Shown here piece by piece: positions 51,830 through 60,424 of a stretch of DNA of 64,000 nucleotides. The notes under the pieces are model-generated. The model saw nothing but the letters and a program-made list of their open reading frames with translations, was not told where the DNA came from and did not search any database. The stretch is from assembly GCF_017114825.1 (NCBI RefSeq), contig NZ_JADEVO010000025.1:24743-88742 (forward strand). Reading direction: 5' to 3'. The DNA is from Pseudomonas gregormendelii. Lineage in GTDB: Bacteria; Pseudomonadota; Gammaproteobacteria; Pseudomonadales; Pseudomonadaceae. Each line of letters opens with the position of its first letter. Within the stretch, counting starts at the first letter, position 1. A program made the translations under genes and the position numbers.

Positions 51830-52627
51830 TCAGATCGCCATGCTGTCCACAACACCGCCATCGACACGCAAAGCAGCGCCGGTGGTGGCCGAAGACAATG
51901 GCGACGCGATGTAAGCCACAAGATTGGCCACCTCCTCGACATCTGCCACGCGCTGGATAATCGAAGTCGGGCGCGCCTTGCGCACAAAGGCGTCAGCTTC
52001 CTCCCGGGCGCTGCGGCCGGATTCGGCGGTGGCATCCTTGAGCATCTGCTCCAGGCCGTCGGTGAACGTCGGGCCGGGCAAGATCGCGTTGACCGTCACA
52101 CCGGTGCCCGCCAGCCGCTTGGCCAGGCCATGGGACACCGCGAGGTTAGCACTCTTGGTCACGCCGTAATTGATCATGTCGGCCGGCGTCGCCACCCCGG
52201 ATTCCGAGGACAGGAAAATCACCCGGCCCCAACCTTGCTTGACCATGTCCGGCACATAATGCCGGGACAGGCGCACGCCGGAAATCACGTTGACTTCATA
52301 AAAGCGCGTCCATTCACTGTCCGGCGCGTCGAAGAAATCCACCTCATTGAAGATCCCCAGGTTATTCACCAGGATGTCCGCCCGCGGCTCGGCAGCGAAC
52401 AGCTGGGCTGCGCCTTCTGCGGTCCCAAGGTCCGCCGTCAGGCCCCGCACCTGCGCGCCCGGCACGCTCTGGCGAATGCTCTCAAGGGCCTGCTCGACCT
52501 TGGCCGTATCCCGGCCGATCACCACCACCGTCGCACCGGATTCGGCCAGCGCCTTGCTGATGCCCAGGCCAATACCGGCCGTACTGCCACTGACAATGGC
52601 CAGTTTTTCGCTCAGATCAATTTTCAT
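51830..52627 (-). CDS. Short-chain dehydrogenase/reductase
   Basis: A 265-residue NAD(P)-dependent SDR: GSTAGIGLGI cofactor loop (about 14-23), VNNLG, catalytic Ser and YGVTKSANLAVSHGLAKRLAG. ATG 52627 follows GGGAGC; a TTG six bases upstream is in frame. It starts 2 bp after the aldo-keto reductase stop, so the two are cotranscribed and probably act on one substrate. Ends with a VDGGVVDSMAI tail typical of classical SDRs. Confidence 0.9.
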   Translation of the reverse strand: MKIDLSEKLAIVSGSTAGIGLGISKALAESGATVVVIGRDTAKVEQALESIRQSVPGAQVRGLTADLGTAEGAAQLFAAEPRADILVNNLGIFNEVDFFDAPDSEWTRFYEVNVISGVRLSRHYVPDMVKQGWGRVIFLSSESGVATPADMINYGVTKSANLAVSHGLAKRLAGTGVTVNAILPGPTFTDGLEQMLKDATAESGRSAREEADAFVRKARPTSIIQRVADVEEVANLVAYIASPLSSATTGAALRVDGGVVDSMAI

Positions 52628-52629
52628 CT

Positions 52630-53646
52630 TCAAGCTCCCATCGTTGGCAACGGCGCCCGCTCGGACACCAGTTTCGCTTCACGCATTGCCTGCCAGAACG
52701 CCGCAGGAATAACCGCCGACAGCGCCGCCACATCCTCGGCAATCCGCCCCGGCCGACTGGAACCTGGAATGACCGCCGCCACTGCCGGGTTAGCCAGGCT
52801 GAACTGCAACGCAGCAGCCTTGATGTCGACACCATGGGCCGCGGCAATGCGCTTGATCTGCTCGACCTTGCTGACGATCTGCGGGCTGGCTTTCTGGTAC
52901 TCAAAATGTGCACCGCCGGCCAGGATCCCGGAACTGTAAGGGCCACCGACCACGATCTCGACATTCTGCGCCAGCGCCGACGCCATCAAGCGCTGCAGGG
53001 CCCGGTCGTGATCAAGCAAGGTATAGCGCCCCGCCAGCAGAAAACCATCCGGCTGCGCTTCGGTCAGGTCCAGAGTCAGCTCACAGGGCTCGACCTTGTT
53101 CACCCCCAGCCCCCAGCCTTTGATCACCCCTTCTTCACGCAGGCGTGTCAGCACCTTGAAGGCACCGGTGCGGGCCTGATTGAAGTATTCGAGCCATTGG
53201 TCCCCGTAGAAATCCTGGGCAATATCATGCACCCAGACGATGTCCAGGCGATCGGTTTGCAGGCGTTCGAGGCTGTCTTCAATTGAGCGCAGCGTCGCGT
53301 CGGCGCTGTAGTCATTGACGATTTTGTTGGGCCGGCCGTGTTCGAACACTCCGCTCTTCTCGCCCAGGTCCCGCGCCGCGGCATCCTCGACCTCATCGAG
53401 AATCACCCGCCCGACTTTGCTGCTCAACACATAGTCGTCGCGCTTGTACCCAGCCAGCGCCGCACCCAAGCGGATTTCCGCCAGGCCCGAGCCATAAAAT
53501 GGCGCGGTGTCGAAATATCGCACGCCGGCATCCCAGGCTCCGTGCACGGTGGCCAGCGCCTCTTCCTCGGGAATGGCACGGAACATGTTGCCCAGCGGCG
53601 CGGTGCCAAAACCCAGGACGCCGGGCAGTTTGTCTTTCAAGCTCAT
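52630..53646 (-). CDS. Aldo/keto reductase
   Basis: A 338-residue TIM-barrel oxidoreductase with the catalytic Asp and Tyr in YFDTAPFYGSG, Lys in LSSKVGR and His in VWVHDI. Closest to the D-threo-aldose/pyridoxal dehydrogenase branch by its GFGTAPLGNM start and long insertion. First gene of an AKR-SDR-SRPBCC operon divergent from a LysR regulator. Confidence 0.88.
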   Translation of the reverse strand: MSLKDKLPGVLGFGTAPLGNMFRAIPEEEALATVHGAWDAGVRYFDTAPFYGSGLAEIRLGAALAGYKRDDYVLSSKVGRVILDEVEDAAARDLGEKSGVFEHGRPNKIVNDYSADATLRSIEDSLERLQTDRLDIVWVHDIAQDFYGDQWLEYFNQARTGAFKVLTRLREEGVIKGWGLGVNKVEPCELTLDLTEAQPDGFLLAGRYTLLDHDRALQRLMASALAQNVEIVVGGPYSSGILAGGAHFEYQKASPQIVSKVEQIKRIAAAHGVDIKAAALQFSLANPAVAAVIPGSSRPGRIAEDVAALSAVIPAAFWQAMREAKLVSERAPLPTMGA

Positions 53647-53673
53647 GATGCAAACCTCGTCGTATTCAGAGAT

Positions 53674-53687
53674 CGGTCAATCGACCG
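53674..53687. promoter_or_regulatory. Palindrome between the aldo/keto reductase and LysR genes
   Basis: CGGTC-AATC-GACCG is a perfect 5-bp inverted repeat in the 117-bp divergent region, 28 bp upstream of the reductase start. A related CGGACCG occurs at about 53714-53720. It is a candidate LysR binding site but lacks a clear T-N11-A signature. Confidence 0.4.
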
Positions 53688-53763
53688 TTGAGCAGATTCT
53701 GGATTGTGATGATCGGACCGTCCAAGACATAATGCGCAGCACTTGAGTCCCTGAGGGTCTGAC

Positions 53764-54648
53764 ATGATCGACATCCGCCAACTGCGTTACTTCGTCGCTG
53801 TCGCCGAAGAAGAGCACGTCGGCCGCGCCGCCGAGCGCCTGCACATTTCCCAGTCGCCCTTGAGCCGGCAGATAGCCCAGCTCGAAGAACGCCTGGGTCT
53901 GACCCTGTTCGAGCGCAGCCAGCAACGCATCCGCCTGACCCGCGACGGCCAGACCTTCCTTGCCGAAACCCGCGCCCTGCTGACCCATGCCAACCGCCTG
54001 GAATCCCTTGGCAAACGCCTGGGTCGCGGTGAGGAAGGCGGCCTGTGCATCGGCTACATCGAAAACGCCATGCACGCCGGGGTACTGCCCAATGCCTTGC
54101 GCGTGCTGCGGGCAGACCGGCCAGGCGTGCACGTCGCGCTGTACAACCTGAGCTGCGCCGAACAACTCGAAGGCCTGCGTCAGCGTAGTCTGGATATCGC
54201 CCTTGTCAGCGAACCGCCGACCGACGACGACCCCGACCTCCTCGGCTTTCAGGTCCTCGACGACCCGATGCTCCTGGCCCTGCCCGAGCACCATCCGCTG
54301 GCACGGCAAAGCACACTGGCCCCCGCGGACCTGGCCACCCAGGAGTGGATCGGGGTGCAACACCGGCAGAACTGCGCCAGTCGCGAAGACTTCGTCAGTG
54401 CCTGCATCCGCGCCGGCTTCACTCCGGACATCCGCATGGAAGCCACCGAACCCTTCACCGCCCTGGGGCTGGTCGCCTCAGGGCTGGGGATTGCGATGAT
54501 TCAGAAAGGCTTGAGTCGAAATGCGCCACCAGGGGTGGTGTTACGGGAGGTACCGTGGATAGCGTTTACCACGCCGTTGTGGGTGGCCTGGCACCGGATC
54601 AACTTGCGGCCGTTGGTGGAAACGTTCAGGAAGGTGCTGACCGAGTAA
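53764..54648 (+). CDS. LysR-type regulator
   Basis: A 294-residue regulator with N-terminal helix-turn-helix (MIDIRQLRYFVAVAEEEHVGRAAERLHISQSPLSRQIAQLEERLG) and a C-terminal effector domain. Divergent placement from the AKR-SDR operon points to control of that operon. Inducer unknown. Confidence 0.9.
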   Translation: MIDIRQLRYFVAVAEEEHVGRAAERLHISQSPLSRQIAQLEERLGLTLFERSQQRIRLTRDGQTFLAETRALLTHANRLESLGKRLGRGEEGGLCIGYIENAMHAGVLPNALRVLRADRPGVHVALYNLSCAEQLEGLRQRSLDIALVSEPPTDDDPDLLGFQVLDDPMLLALPEHHPLARQSTLAPADLATQEWIGVQHRQNCASREDFVSACIRAGFTPDIRMEATEPFTALGLVASGLGIAMIQKGLSRNAPPGVVLREVPWIAFTTPLWVAWHRINLRPLVETFRKVLTE

Positions 54649-54736
54649 AGTTTGATCGAAGGCAGCAGCCAGTTGCGTGCCGACGCTCCGCCCTTCGACA
54701 TTGGGCTGACGCCGCTGTCGAGGGTGTGAAGCAGCG

Positions 54737-55330
54737 TCAACGATAACGATCCGGCAAAACGTTGGTGGCGCTCGCGAATAGCCCGACACATGACGGCGCC
54801 GCCGCAGGTGCTTTCTGCGTCTTCAGCTGCGGATCATGTTCGCGCAGGAACACCGGCAGGTCCGTTACCGGTGGCATGGCCGGGATCTCGAAGTACATCT
54901 GCACCACCCAGCCACGGTGATAGCTGGCATGGTTGATCACGTGCATCAGCATCGCGCCCGCGCTCATGGTAGCGTTTTCGCCGGAAACGAATGCGAACTC
55001 GACCGGTTTGAGCAGCGAGGCATCGGTTTGACTGGCGCTCCAGTCGCAGTACCAGTGATCGATATCCTTCTGCGCCTGGCGCAGTTCCGGCAGGTCGGCG
55101 TGGAGCAGACCGTGTGAGGTCTTGAAACCGTGTCCGCGGCCCTCCAGGTGGGCTTGCCAGATACAGTCCACCACGTAGATGTGGTTCAAGGTGCCAATCA
55201 TATTGTTGAACACCGAGACCCGTTGTTTATCGACTTCACCGGGTGGCAGCGCGGCTAGGCTGTCGAACAGGCGCAGGTCCGCCCAGCGCTTGTAATCGGC
55301 CAGCATGCAGGCAGTAGCTGTATTGATCAT
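54737..55330 (-). CDS. DinB-family protein
   Basis: A 197-residue four-helix-bundle protein of the DinB/YfiT superfamily. The three metal-ligand histidines are placed as expected: NHIYVVD (about residue 49) and HVINHASYHRGWV. The N-terminal MLADYKRWADLRLFDSLAALP is typical. Members include thiol S-transferases; the substrate here is unknown. ATG 55330 follows GGGAGAA. Confidence 0.87.
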   Translation of the reverse strand: MINTATACMLADYKRWADLRLFDSLAALPPGEVDKQRVSVFNNMIGTLNHIYVVDCIWQAHLEGRGHGFKTSHGLLHADLPELRQAQKDIDHWYCDWSASQTDASLLKPVEFAFVSGENATMSAGAMLMHVINHASYHRGWVVQMYFEIPAMPPVTDLPVFLREHDPQLKTQKAPAAAPSCVGLFASATNVLPDRYR

Positions 55331-55636
55331 TGCAGTTCTCCCATTGCGATGGGCGCACTGCCAAGTTTAGACCCGCTGAGCCCCGCCAGCCTGGGCGCTG
55401 ATCACCGGTACAGGTGACGATTTGGGGAAATAGACAGCTGCGGGCAATCTATCCGCGTTGCGGTATCACACGGCATGCCTGCCAGGGCCTGCATACGTGC
55501 ACAAGAGCCTTGAAATGGCGAGTGAGGATTGTTGTCTGAAATGATTATCTGCCGCTCAAGGAACTACTGAGCCCCGACACGCATCTTAAGGTATGTGGTA
55601 ATTCACTTACGCTTCAAGCTGTCGGAGGACACCGTC
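55331..55636. other. Intergenic region, about 306 bp
   Basis: No convincing ORF. It contains the divergent promoters of the DinB gene and the DUF2388 gene. A short AATGATTATC segment near 55540 resembles half of a Fur box, too little to claim one. No REP element. Confidence 0.45.
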
Positions 55637-55954
55637 ATGCGCCGTCTTGTTCTGATCTCTTCATTGGTACTTTGCTTGCCGTTCGGTTCTGCCATGGCCA
55701 AAGTCGATGCCGGCGATGTCGCCACTTCGGCCGGGGTTTCAGCGTCGCTGTATTCCACGTTCAAGGATCACAAATTGATGATTCCAGCCAAGGATGATGC
55801 CTCAAGCTTCGTTGCCAGCGGCGGCGCCATTCGCGGGGTGTATTTGGAGTCGGTGATGCATCAGATTCGCCAGGACAATCCTGGCCTGAACGCCAGCGAT
55901 GAAGACCTGGCCCGGGCCATCCTGATCAATGATGGTGCTGCGTCGGGGCAGTAA
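55637..55954 (+). CDS. DUF2388 family exported protein
   Basis: A 105-residue protein with a signal peptide (MRRLVLISSLVLCLPFGSAMA) and a mature part starting KVDAGDVATSAGVSASLYSTF and containing IPAKDDASSFVASGGAIRGVYLE, which matches DUF2388, a Pseudomonas family. ATG 55637 follows GGAGG. Likely periplasmic; function unknown. Confidence 0.87.
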   Translation: MRRLVLISSLVLCLPFGSAMAKVDAGDVATSAGVSASLYSTFKDHKLMIPAKDDASSFVASGGAIRGVYLESVMHQIRQDNPGLNASDEDLARAILINDGAASGQ

Positions 55955-55971
55955 GCCAACCCGACACGTCC

Positions 55972-56074
55972 TGCGGCAGCTCCTACGGACGGAGTTGTTA
56001 TCGCAGTCTGCGGCAGCTCCTAAGGACGCAATTGTATCGCAGCCTTCGGTAGCTCCTACGGGCGGAGTTGTTTT
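55972..56074. repeat. Three imperfect tandem copies of a 36-37-bp unit
   Basis: Units begin at 55972, 56009 and 56045. Each has GCGGCAGCTCCTA(C/A)GGACG or close variants followed by GGAGTTGTTATCGCAG. The CAGCTCCTAC part belongs to the GTAGGAGC family. The last copy runs into the stop codon of the HAD gene. Confidence 0.85.
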
Positions 56075-56741
56075 AGAGCTGTTGCAAGGTCAGTTGCCCG
56101 TCTGCACACAACGCAACACCCACCCGTTCATAGCTTTCCAGCGTCGCGTGGGGCGTATCCATCGGGTGCGGATGCGTCGAGGTGATCACCAGCAGATCAG
56201 CGCCGGACGTCTCAGCCGCCTGGATGCCCACACTGGCATCTTCAAAAATCAGGCACTCGCCAATCTCTACCCCCAACCGCTCGGCCGCCAGTTTGTAACC
56301 GGCAGGATCAGGCTTGCCCGCGCTGACATCCTCGGCGGTGATCATCACGGCGGGCGCCGGGACACCGGCCGCTGCCATCCGCCGCAAAGCCAATGCCTTG
56401 GGCGCCGAAGTTACTATCGCCCACTGCCTGGCCGGTAGCGACTGCAAGAACCGCGCGGCCCCCGACACCTCGACAATGCCCTCTACGTCCTCGATCTCGG
56501 CCTGGGTAACCCAGGCTGCTTCTGCCTGTGCATCAATCCCCGGCAAACCTTGACGGTTAACCGTGTCGATGGCACGGGCGCCATGAATGGTGGGCAGGAA
56601 CGACGCGACATCGATGCCGTGGCGCAGGGCCCAGGTAGTCCAGATTCGCTCGGCGGCAGCAATGGAGTTGAGAACGGTGCCATCCATGTCGAAGAGAAAG
56701 GCGCGGTAAGCGCGATTGAAAACAGCGTCGTCAGCAGGCAA
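56073..56741 (-). CDS. HAD-family phosphatase (phosphoglycolate/sugar phosphatase type)
   Basis: A 222-residue HAD hydrolase of subclass I: nucleophile FLFDMDGTVLNS near the N-terminus, VTSAPK (motif II), KPDPAGY (motif III) and FEDASVG (motif IV). The cap is the small helical type of beta-phosphoglucomutase/2-deoxyglucose-6-phosphatase relatives. There is no ATG before the motif; I choose TTG 56741 because GGAAG precedes it by 7 nt. A TTG at 56783 is an alternative. Confidence 0.85.
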   Translation of the reverse strand: MPADDAVFNRAYRAFLFDMDGTVLNSIAAAERIWTTWALRHGIDVASFLPTIHGARAIDTVNRQGLPGIDAQAEAAWVTQAEIEDVEGIVEVSGAARFLQSLPARQWAIVTSAPKALALRRMAAAGVPAPAVMITAEDVSAGKPDPAGYKLAAERLGVEIGECLIFEDASVGIQAAETSGADLLVITSTHPHPMDTPHATLESYERVGVALCADGQLTLQQL

Positions 56742-56792
56742 AAGCAGACTTCCTATCCAGGTAACGGGCGGGGTTTCACCCAATGTACAGGA

Positions 56793-57203
56793 TCAACGTT
56801 GCACCGGGGCTTTCTTCAGCGCCCCTTCAACGCAATCGAGCAATTGCCCGAGCGCCCAAGGTTTCTTGATGAAAGAAACATCGTGCCGAACCCCGGAAGT
56901 CTCCGGCGTTTCGAACCCTGACATGATCATGATCGGCTTGTCCGGCCAGCGATCGCCGAACTGATTCGCCAGGTCGGCACCGTTGAGTTTGCCGGGCATG
57001 GTGATATCGGTCAGCAACAAACTGACCTTGTCGGAGTGCTGCTCCAGATAGACCGCTGCCGCGTCCGCACTGACCTGGGGTTCAACGGTAAAACCTTCGT
57101 CCTGAAGAATTTCGCAGAGAAACTCCAGGATCAACGGATCATCCTCCACTACAAGAATCAACCCGTCGGGAAGGTGATCGCTTGCCGTTGTGACTGGACT
57201 CAT
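56793..57203 (-). CDS. Stand-alone receiver-domain response regulator
   Basis: A 136-residue single receiver domain: acidic residues VVEDDP, phosphoacceptor Asp66 in LLLTDITMPG, switch residue in IMSGFE and Lys in FIKKPW. No output domain, so it probably signals by protein contact, as with CheY-like or hybrid-kinase relays. ATG 57203 follows GGGAGTGG. No kinase gene is nearby. Confidence 0.88.
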   Translation of the reverse strand: MSPVTTASDHLPDGLILVVEDDPLILEFLCEILQDEGFTVEPQVSADAAAVYLEQHSDKVSLLLTDITMPGKLNGADLANQFGDRWPDKPIMIMSGFETPETSGVRHDVSFIKKPWALGQLLDCVEGALKKAPVQR

Positions 57204-57345
57204 GACGGTGCCACTCCCTGATTGCTCAAAAATTTCGCGGGCTCAAATCCGCTGCTTACAGGTATGAGCAGCGGACTCGGCGGAAATTCATTTTTGATAC
57301 AGGCAGTCGACGAAATCAGGCGTCCAGCCGTTCACGAAGCGTAGA

Positions 57346-57627
57346 TCACTTGGCCATGTCGTCCTTTTTCATGGCGTCTTTGGACATTGCGTCCTTTTTC
57401 ATCCCGTCTTTGGACATGCTGTCCTTTTTCATCCCGTCCTTGGACATGCTGTCCTGCTTCATGGCGTCCTTGCTCATGCTGTCTTTGTTCATCGAGTCTT
57501 TTTTCATCGCGTCCTTGGACATCGAGTCCTTGCTCATACCGTCCGGACTCATGGTATCGGCGGCAAACACGCTGGCGGCCCCTGCTGCGAGGCACATGGA
57601 CAGGGCAATGCTGGTCAGTTTTTTCAT
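57346..57627 (-). CDS. Pentapeptide MXKDX repeat protein
   Basis: A 93-residue exported protein: signal peptide MKKLTSIALSMCLAAGAASVFA, then about 14 consecutive five-residue units of the form M-[SKN]-K-D-x (MSKDS, MSKDA, MKKDS, MSKDG). The mature protein is nearly all Met, Lys, Asp and Ser, with methionines every five residues. ATG 57627 follows AGGAG. The family is annotated in Pseudomonas but its role is unknown; periodic Met suggests metal binding or oxidant scavenging. Confidence 0.9.
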   Translation of the reverse strand: MKKLTSIALSMCLAAGAASVFAADTMSPDGMSKDSMSKDAMKKDSMNKDSMSKDAMKQDSMSKDGMKKDSMSKDGMKKDAMSKDAMKKDDMAK

Positions 57628-57698
57628 GATGAATCTCCTGGAGCTGAGGTGCGAATGTGCGCAACACGGGCTGCGCGGATGAACCTGGCGGGTGTCCG

Positions 57699-58484
57699 TC
57701 AGCTGCCACCGAACCAGTTGTAACCCTGGTCTTCCCAGTAGCCGCCGGTGTAGGTGTTACTGACGAAAATCGCCTGGATATGCTTGGGATTTTTGTAGCC
57801 CAGCTTGGTGGGCATGCGCAGCTTCATCGGGAAGCCGTACTCACGCGGCAGCACCGCGCCGTCGTAGGTCAGCGCCAGCAGGGTTTGCGGGTGCAGCGCG
57901 GTGGCCATGTCGATGCTGGTGTAGTAATCGTCCGCGCATTTGAAGCCCACGTATCTGGCGTGCGTATCGGCGCCGATACGCCTGAGGAAATCGCTGAAAG
58001 GCACCCCGCCCCAGCGACCTATCGCGCTCCAGCCTTCGACGCAAATGTGCCGGGTGATCTGTTCGGCCTGGGCCATGGCGCGCAGTTCCTCCAGACGCCA
58101 GCTGCGTTTGTCGGCGACCAGGCCGGTGACTTCCAGTCGGAAACTGTCGGCCTCGACGGTCGGCGCTTCGTCGATACCGTAGAAGGCATTGAACGGAAAT
58201 GGCCGGGTGATCATCGACGCCGGATAGGTGGGCGCCAGTGCATTGGGGTTGAACAGCCAGCCCTGCACCCGATCGTTGAAGCGCGACATCGAAGACAACG
58301 CGCTCTCGACGCTGTCGTTGTCGGTCAGGTTGCAACCGGACAACATCGCCACCCCGCCGAGGGTCAGGCCACGCAACAGAAACGAGCGGCGCGAGCGGTC
58401 TTCGATTTGCGGGGCGATGATTTTGCGAGCGTCGGCGAGAATGGACGCTTCATCCAGCCCGGGTCCTTGAATGCGCTTTTTCAT
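57699..58484 (-). CDS. Molybdopterin-dependent oxidoreductase (YedY/MsrP-like)
   Basis: A 261-residue sulfite-oxidase-fold protein. A twin-arginine-type signal occurs at about 31-52 (SRRSFLLRGL, then GGVAMLSGCN), and the molybdopterin Cys is in HICVEGWSAIGRW. It is shorter than MsrP (about 330). ATG 58484 overlaps the cytochrome b stop by 4 bp. Together they form a periplasmic oxidoreductase with a membrane electron donor; substrate unknown, possibly an S- or N-oxide. Confidence 0.88.
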   Translation of the reverse strand: MKKRIQGPGLDEASILADARKIIAPQIEDRSRRSFLLRGLTLGGVAMLSGCNLTDNDSVESALSSMSRFNDRVQGWLFNPNALAPTYPASMITRPFPFNAFYGIDEAPTVEADSFRLEVTGLVADKRSWRLEELRAMAQAEQITRHICVEGWSAIGRWGGVPFSDFLRRIGADTHARYVGFKCADDYYTSIDMATALHPQTLLALTYDGAVLPREYGFPMKLRMPTKLGYKNPKHIQAIFVSNTYTGGYWEDQGYNWFGGS

Positions 58485-59092
58485 AAGGGTTCCTTGTGAC
58501 CGAACAGCATGGCAACCAGGGTTTTGGGGACCAGCGCGACCATCACCAAGTGCACCGCGACAAACCCCAGCAACAGCGCCATGGCAATAAAGTGAACGTG
58601 CCGCGCCGCTTCGTAGCCCCCCAGCAGCTCGCGCAACAAAGGGAACTGCACGGACTTCCACAGCACCAGTCCGGAGACCACCAGCAGCGCGATGTCGAGC
58701 ATTACAAACAGGTAGGCAAGGCGCTGCACCTGGTTGTACTGGCGCAGGTCCGCATGCCCCAACTTGCCCCGCAGCGCGGCCAGCAGGTCGTGCCCGACAC
58801 CTTTGGGCGACACGGGGAAAAACCGTCGCGACAGGCGCCCACTGATGAGGTTAACCAGTAGATAAATGACGCCATTGACGACCAGAAACCACATCGCCGC
58901 GAAATGCCATTGCAGCGCCCCGCCGAGCCAGCCACCCAGGGTGATCGACGGGGGAAAACTGAAATCGTAGAGCGGCGAAGCGTTGTAGATGCGCCAGCCG
59001 CTGGTGACCATCACCAGCACCGCCAAGGCATTGAGCCAGTGAGTCAGTCGTAACCAGCGCGGATGCGTGCTGACCGTGGGTTGCTGCGACAT
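58481..59092 (-). CDS. Cytochrome b561-type membrane subunit
   Basis: A 203-residue membrane protein with four to five helices. Haem-ligand histidines are in LTHWLNALAVLVMV, LQWHFAAMWFLVV and ARHVHFIAMALLLGFVAVHLVMVAL. It transfers electrons across the membrane to the molybdopterin protein encoded immediately downstream. ATG 59092 (MSQQPTV) is preferred over the frame start at 59161. Confidence 0.88.
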   Translation of the reverse strand: MSQQPTVSTHPRWLRLTHWLNALAVLVMVTSGWRIYNASPLYDFSFPPSITLGGWLGGALQWHFAAMWFLVVNGVIYLLVNLISGRLSRRFFPVSPKGVGHDLLAALRGKLGHADLRQYNQVQRLAYLFVMLDIALLVVSGLVLWKSVQFPLLRELLGGYEAARHVHFIAMALLLGFVAVHLVMVALVPKTLVAMLFGHKEPL

Positions 59093-59261
59093 GGTGGCTC
59101 TCCCGGCGACTGGTGTTCGATGGAACCGAGTATGTGGGCCATCAGATCGCCAAATCCTCACGAAAAGTTAAATTAAACGTGATAACTCCCGACACCCGGA
59201 AAGCAGGCGCTAGCCCAAGTTGTGGTTAAATGCCGCCCCCTCAAATGACCGAACCAGGCCG

Positions 59262-60197
59262 ATGAATCCAGAAGCGCTCGCCCTCCTCCACGCCCATCTG
59301 CTGACCGCCCTGGCAGATGCCCCCGCCGAAACCCGCCGGCTGTTCCATGGCCGCGGGCGTTGCTGGCCGGGCCTGGAACAGGTGACAGTCGACTGGTTGC
59401 AAGGGGTGGTGCTGGTGTCGCTGTTCAAGGAACCGCAGGCGGCGCAATTGGAGGCGCTGAAGGCAGACCTGTTGCGGCTGGCCGCTTCGCCTGCCTGGGT
59501 GGCCTGCGGCGCACATACGCTCGCGTTGCAGCACCGCTACCTGCCGCAAAGCACCACCGAATGGCTGGTGGGGGACGCCCTCGATGACATGACCATCACC
59601 GAGGGCGGCCTGCGCTATCGGGTGGACCTGGGCCGCAAGCAGAACAACGGCCTGTTCCTCGATATGCGCTACGGGCGCGACTGGGTGCGGGCCAATGCGC
59701 AGGGCAAGCGCGTGCTCAATCTGTTTGCCTACACTTGCGGCTTTTCCGTGACAGCAATCGAAGGCGGCGCCGAGCATGTGGTCAACCTGGACATGTCCAG
59801 CGCGGCCCTGAGCCGCGGTCGCGACAATCACCGGCTCAACGGGCACGACCTGGGCAAGGTGACGTTCCTGGGGCACGACCTGTTCAAGTCCTGGGGCAAG
59901 GTAATCGGCAAGGGGCCCTATGACCTGGTGATCATCGACCCGCCGTCCTTCCAGAAAGGCAGCTTCCTGCTGACCAAGGATTACCAGCGAGTCTTGCGCC
60001 GGCTCCCGGAGCTGCTGGGGTCCGAGGGCACGGTGCTGGCCTGCATGAACGACCCGGCATTCGGTGCAGATTTCCTCATCGAAGGCGTCACCCGGGAAGC
60101 GCCGAGCCTGCGGTTCGAGCGGCGACTGGAAAACCCGCCGGAGTTTCCAGACGCTGATATCGAGTGTGGGTTGAAGGCGCTCGTGTTCCGGCTATAG
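59262..60197 (+). CDS. Class I SAM-dependent methyltransferase (RlmI/RlmK-like)
   Basis: A 311-residue Rossmann methyltransferase. The SAM-binding region is VLNLFAYTCGFSVTAIEGGAEHVVNLDMSSAAL and the catalytic-type motif is IIDPPSFQKGSF. These match the rRNA cytosine methyltransferase family PF10672. No PUA domain is present. Substrate probably rRNA but not proven. ATG 59262 (MNPEALALL) is preferred over ATG 59220. Confidence 0.88.
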   Translation: MNPEALALLHAHLLTALADAPAETRRLFHGRGRCWPGLEQVTVDWLQGVVLVSLFKEPQAAQLEALKADLLRLAASPAWVACGAHTLALQHRYLPQSTTEWLVGDALDDMTITEGGLRYRVDLGRKQNNGLFLDMRYGRDWVRANAQGKRVLNLFAYTCGFSVTAIEGGAEHVVNLDMSSAALSRGRDNHRLNGHDLGKVTFLGHDLFKSWGKVIGKGPYDLVIIDPPSFQKGSFLLTKDYQRVLRRLPELLGSEGTVLACMNDPAFGADFLIEGVTREAPSLRFERRLENPPEFPDADIECGLKALVFRL

Positions 60198-60247
60198 GAC
60201 CATCGACCCCGCGTCGTGCACGTATTCCGCGCCCGGCGAAGATCCCC

Positions 60248-60269
60248 TGTGGGAGCGAGCCTGCTCGCG
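60248..60269. repeat. Single REP element
   Basis: TGTGGGAGCGAGCCTGCTCGCG forms a hairpin of the GTGGGAGC family in the 227-bp gap before the DUF2063 gene. The remainder of the gap (60270-60424) contains no ORF I can support. Confidence 0.8.
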
Positions 60270-60424
60270 TTCGATCGTGGTGTGCCTGGCCTCCGACTCC
60301 GCCTAAGACAACGGCCATGCGGTGCCGGGACTGGACGCACACACGCTGCTCAAAGCCCTGGGTCAGGCCGGCTGGCCGGGCGCTGCGACCCGCTCCCGGT
60401 AAGTGCTCGGCCCGGGAATCACAC

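Noticed and set aside
55535..55560. Fur-box-like sequence upstream of the DUF2388 gene
   Set aside because: Only about one half of the 19-bp consensus matches, and the gene family has no clear iron link.
60308..60403. Open stretch on the plus strand reading DNGHAVPGLDAHTLLKALGQ... and ending in TAA, which looks like a gene tail
   Set aside because: Only 31 codons after an in-frame stop, no start with a ribosome site, and no family I can recognise. Could be a fragment of a lost gene but the evidence is too thin.
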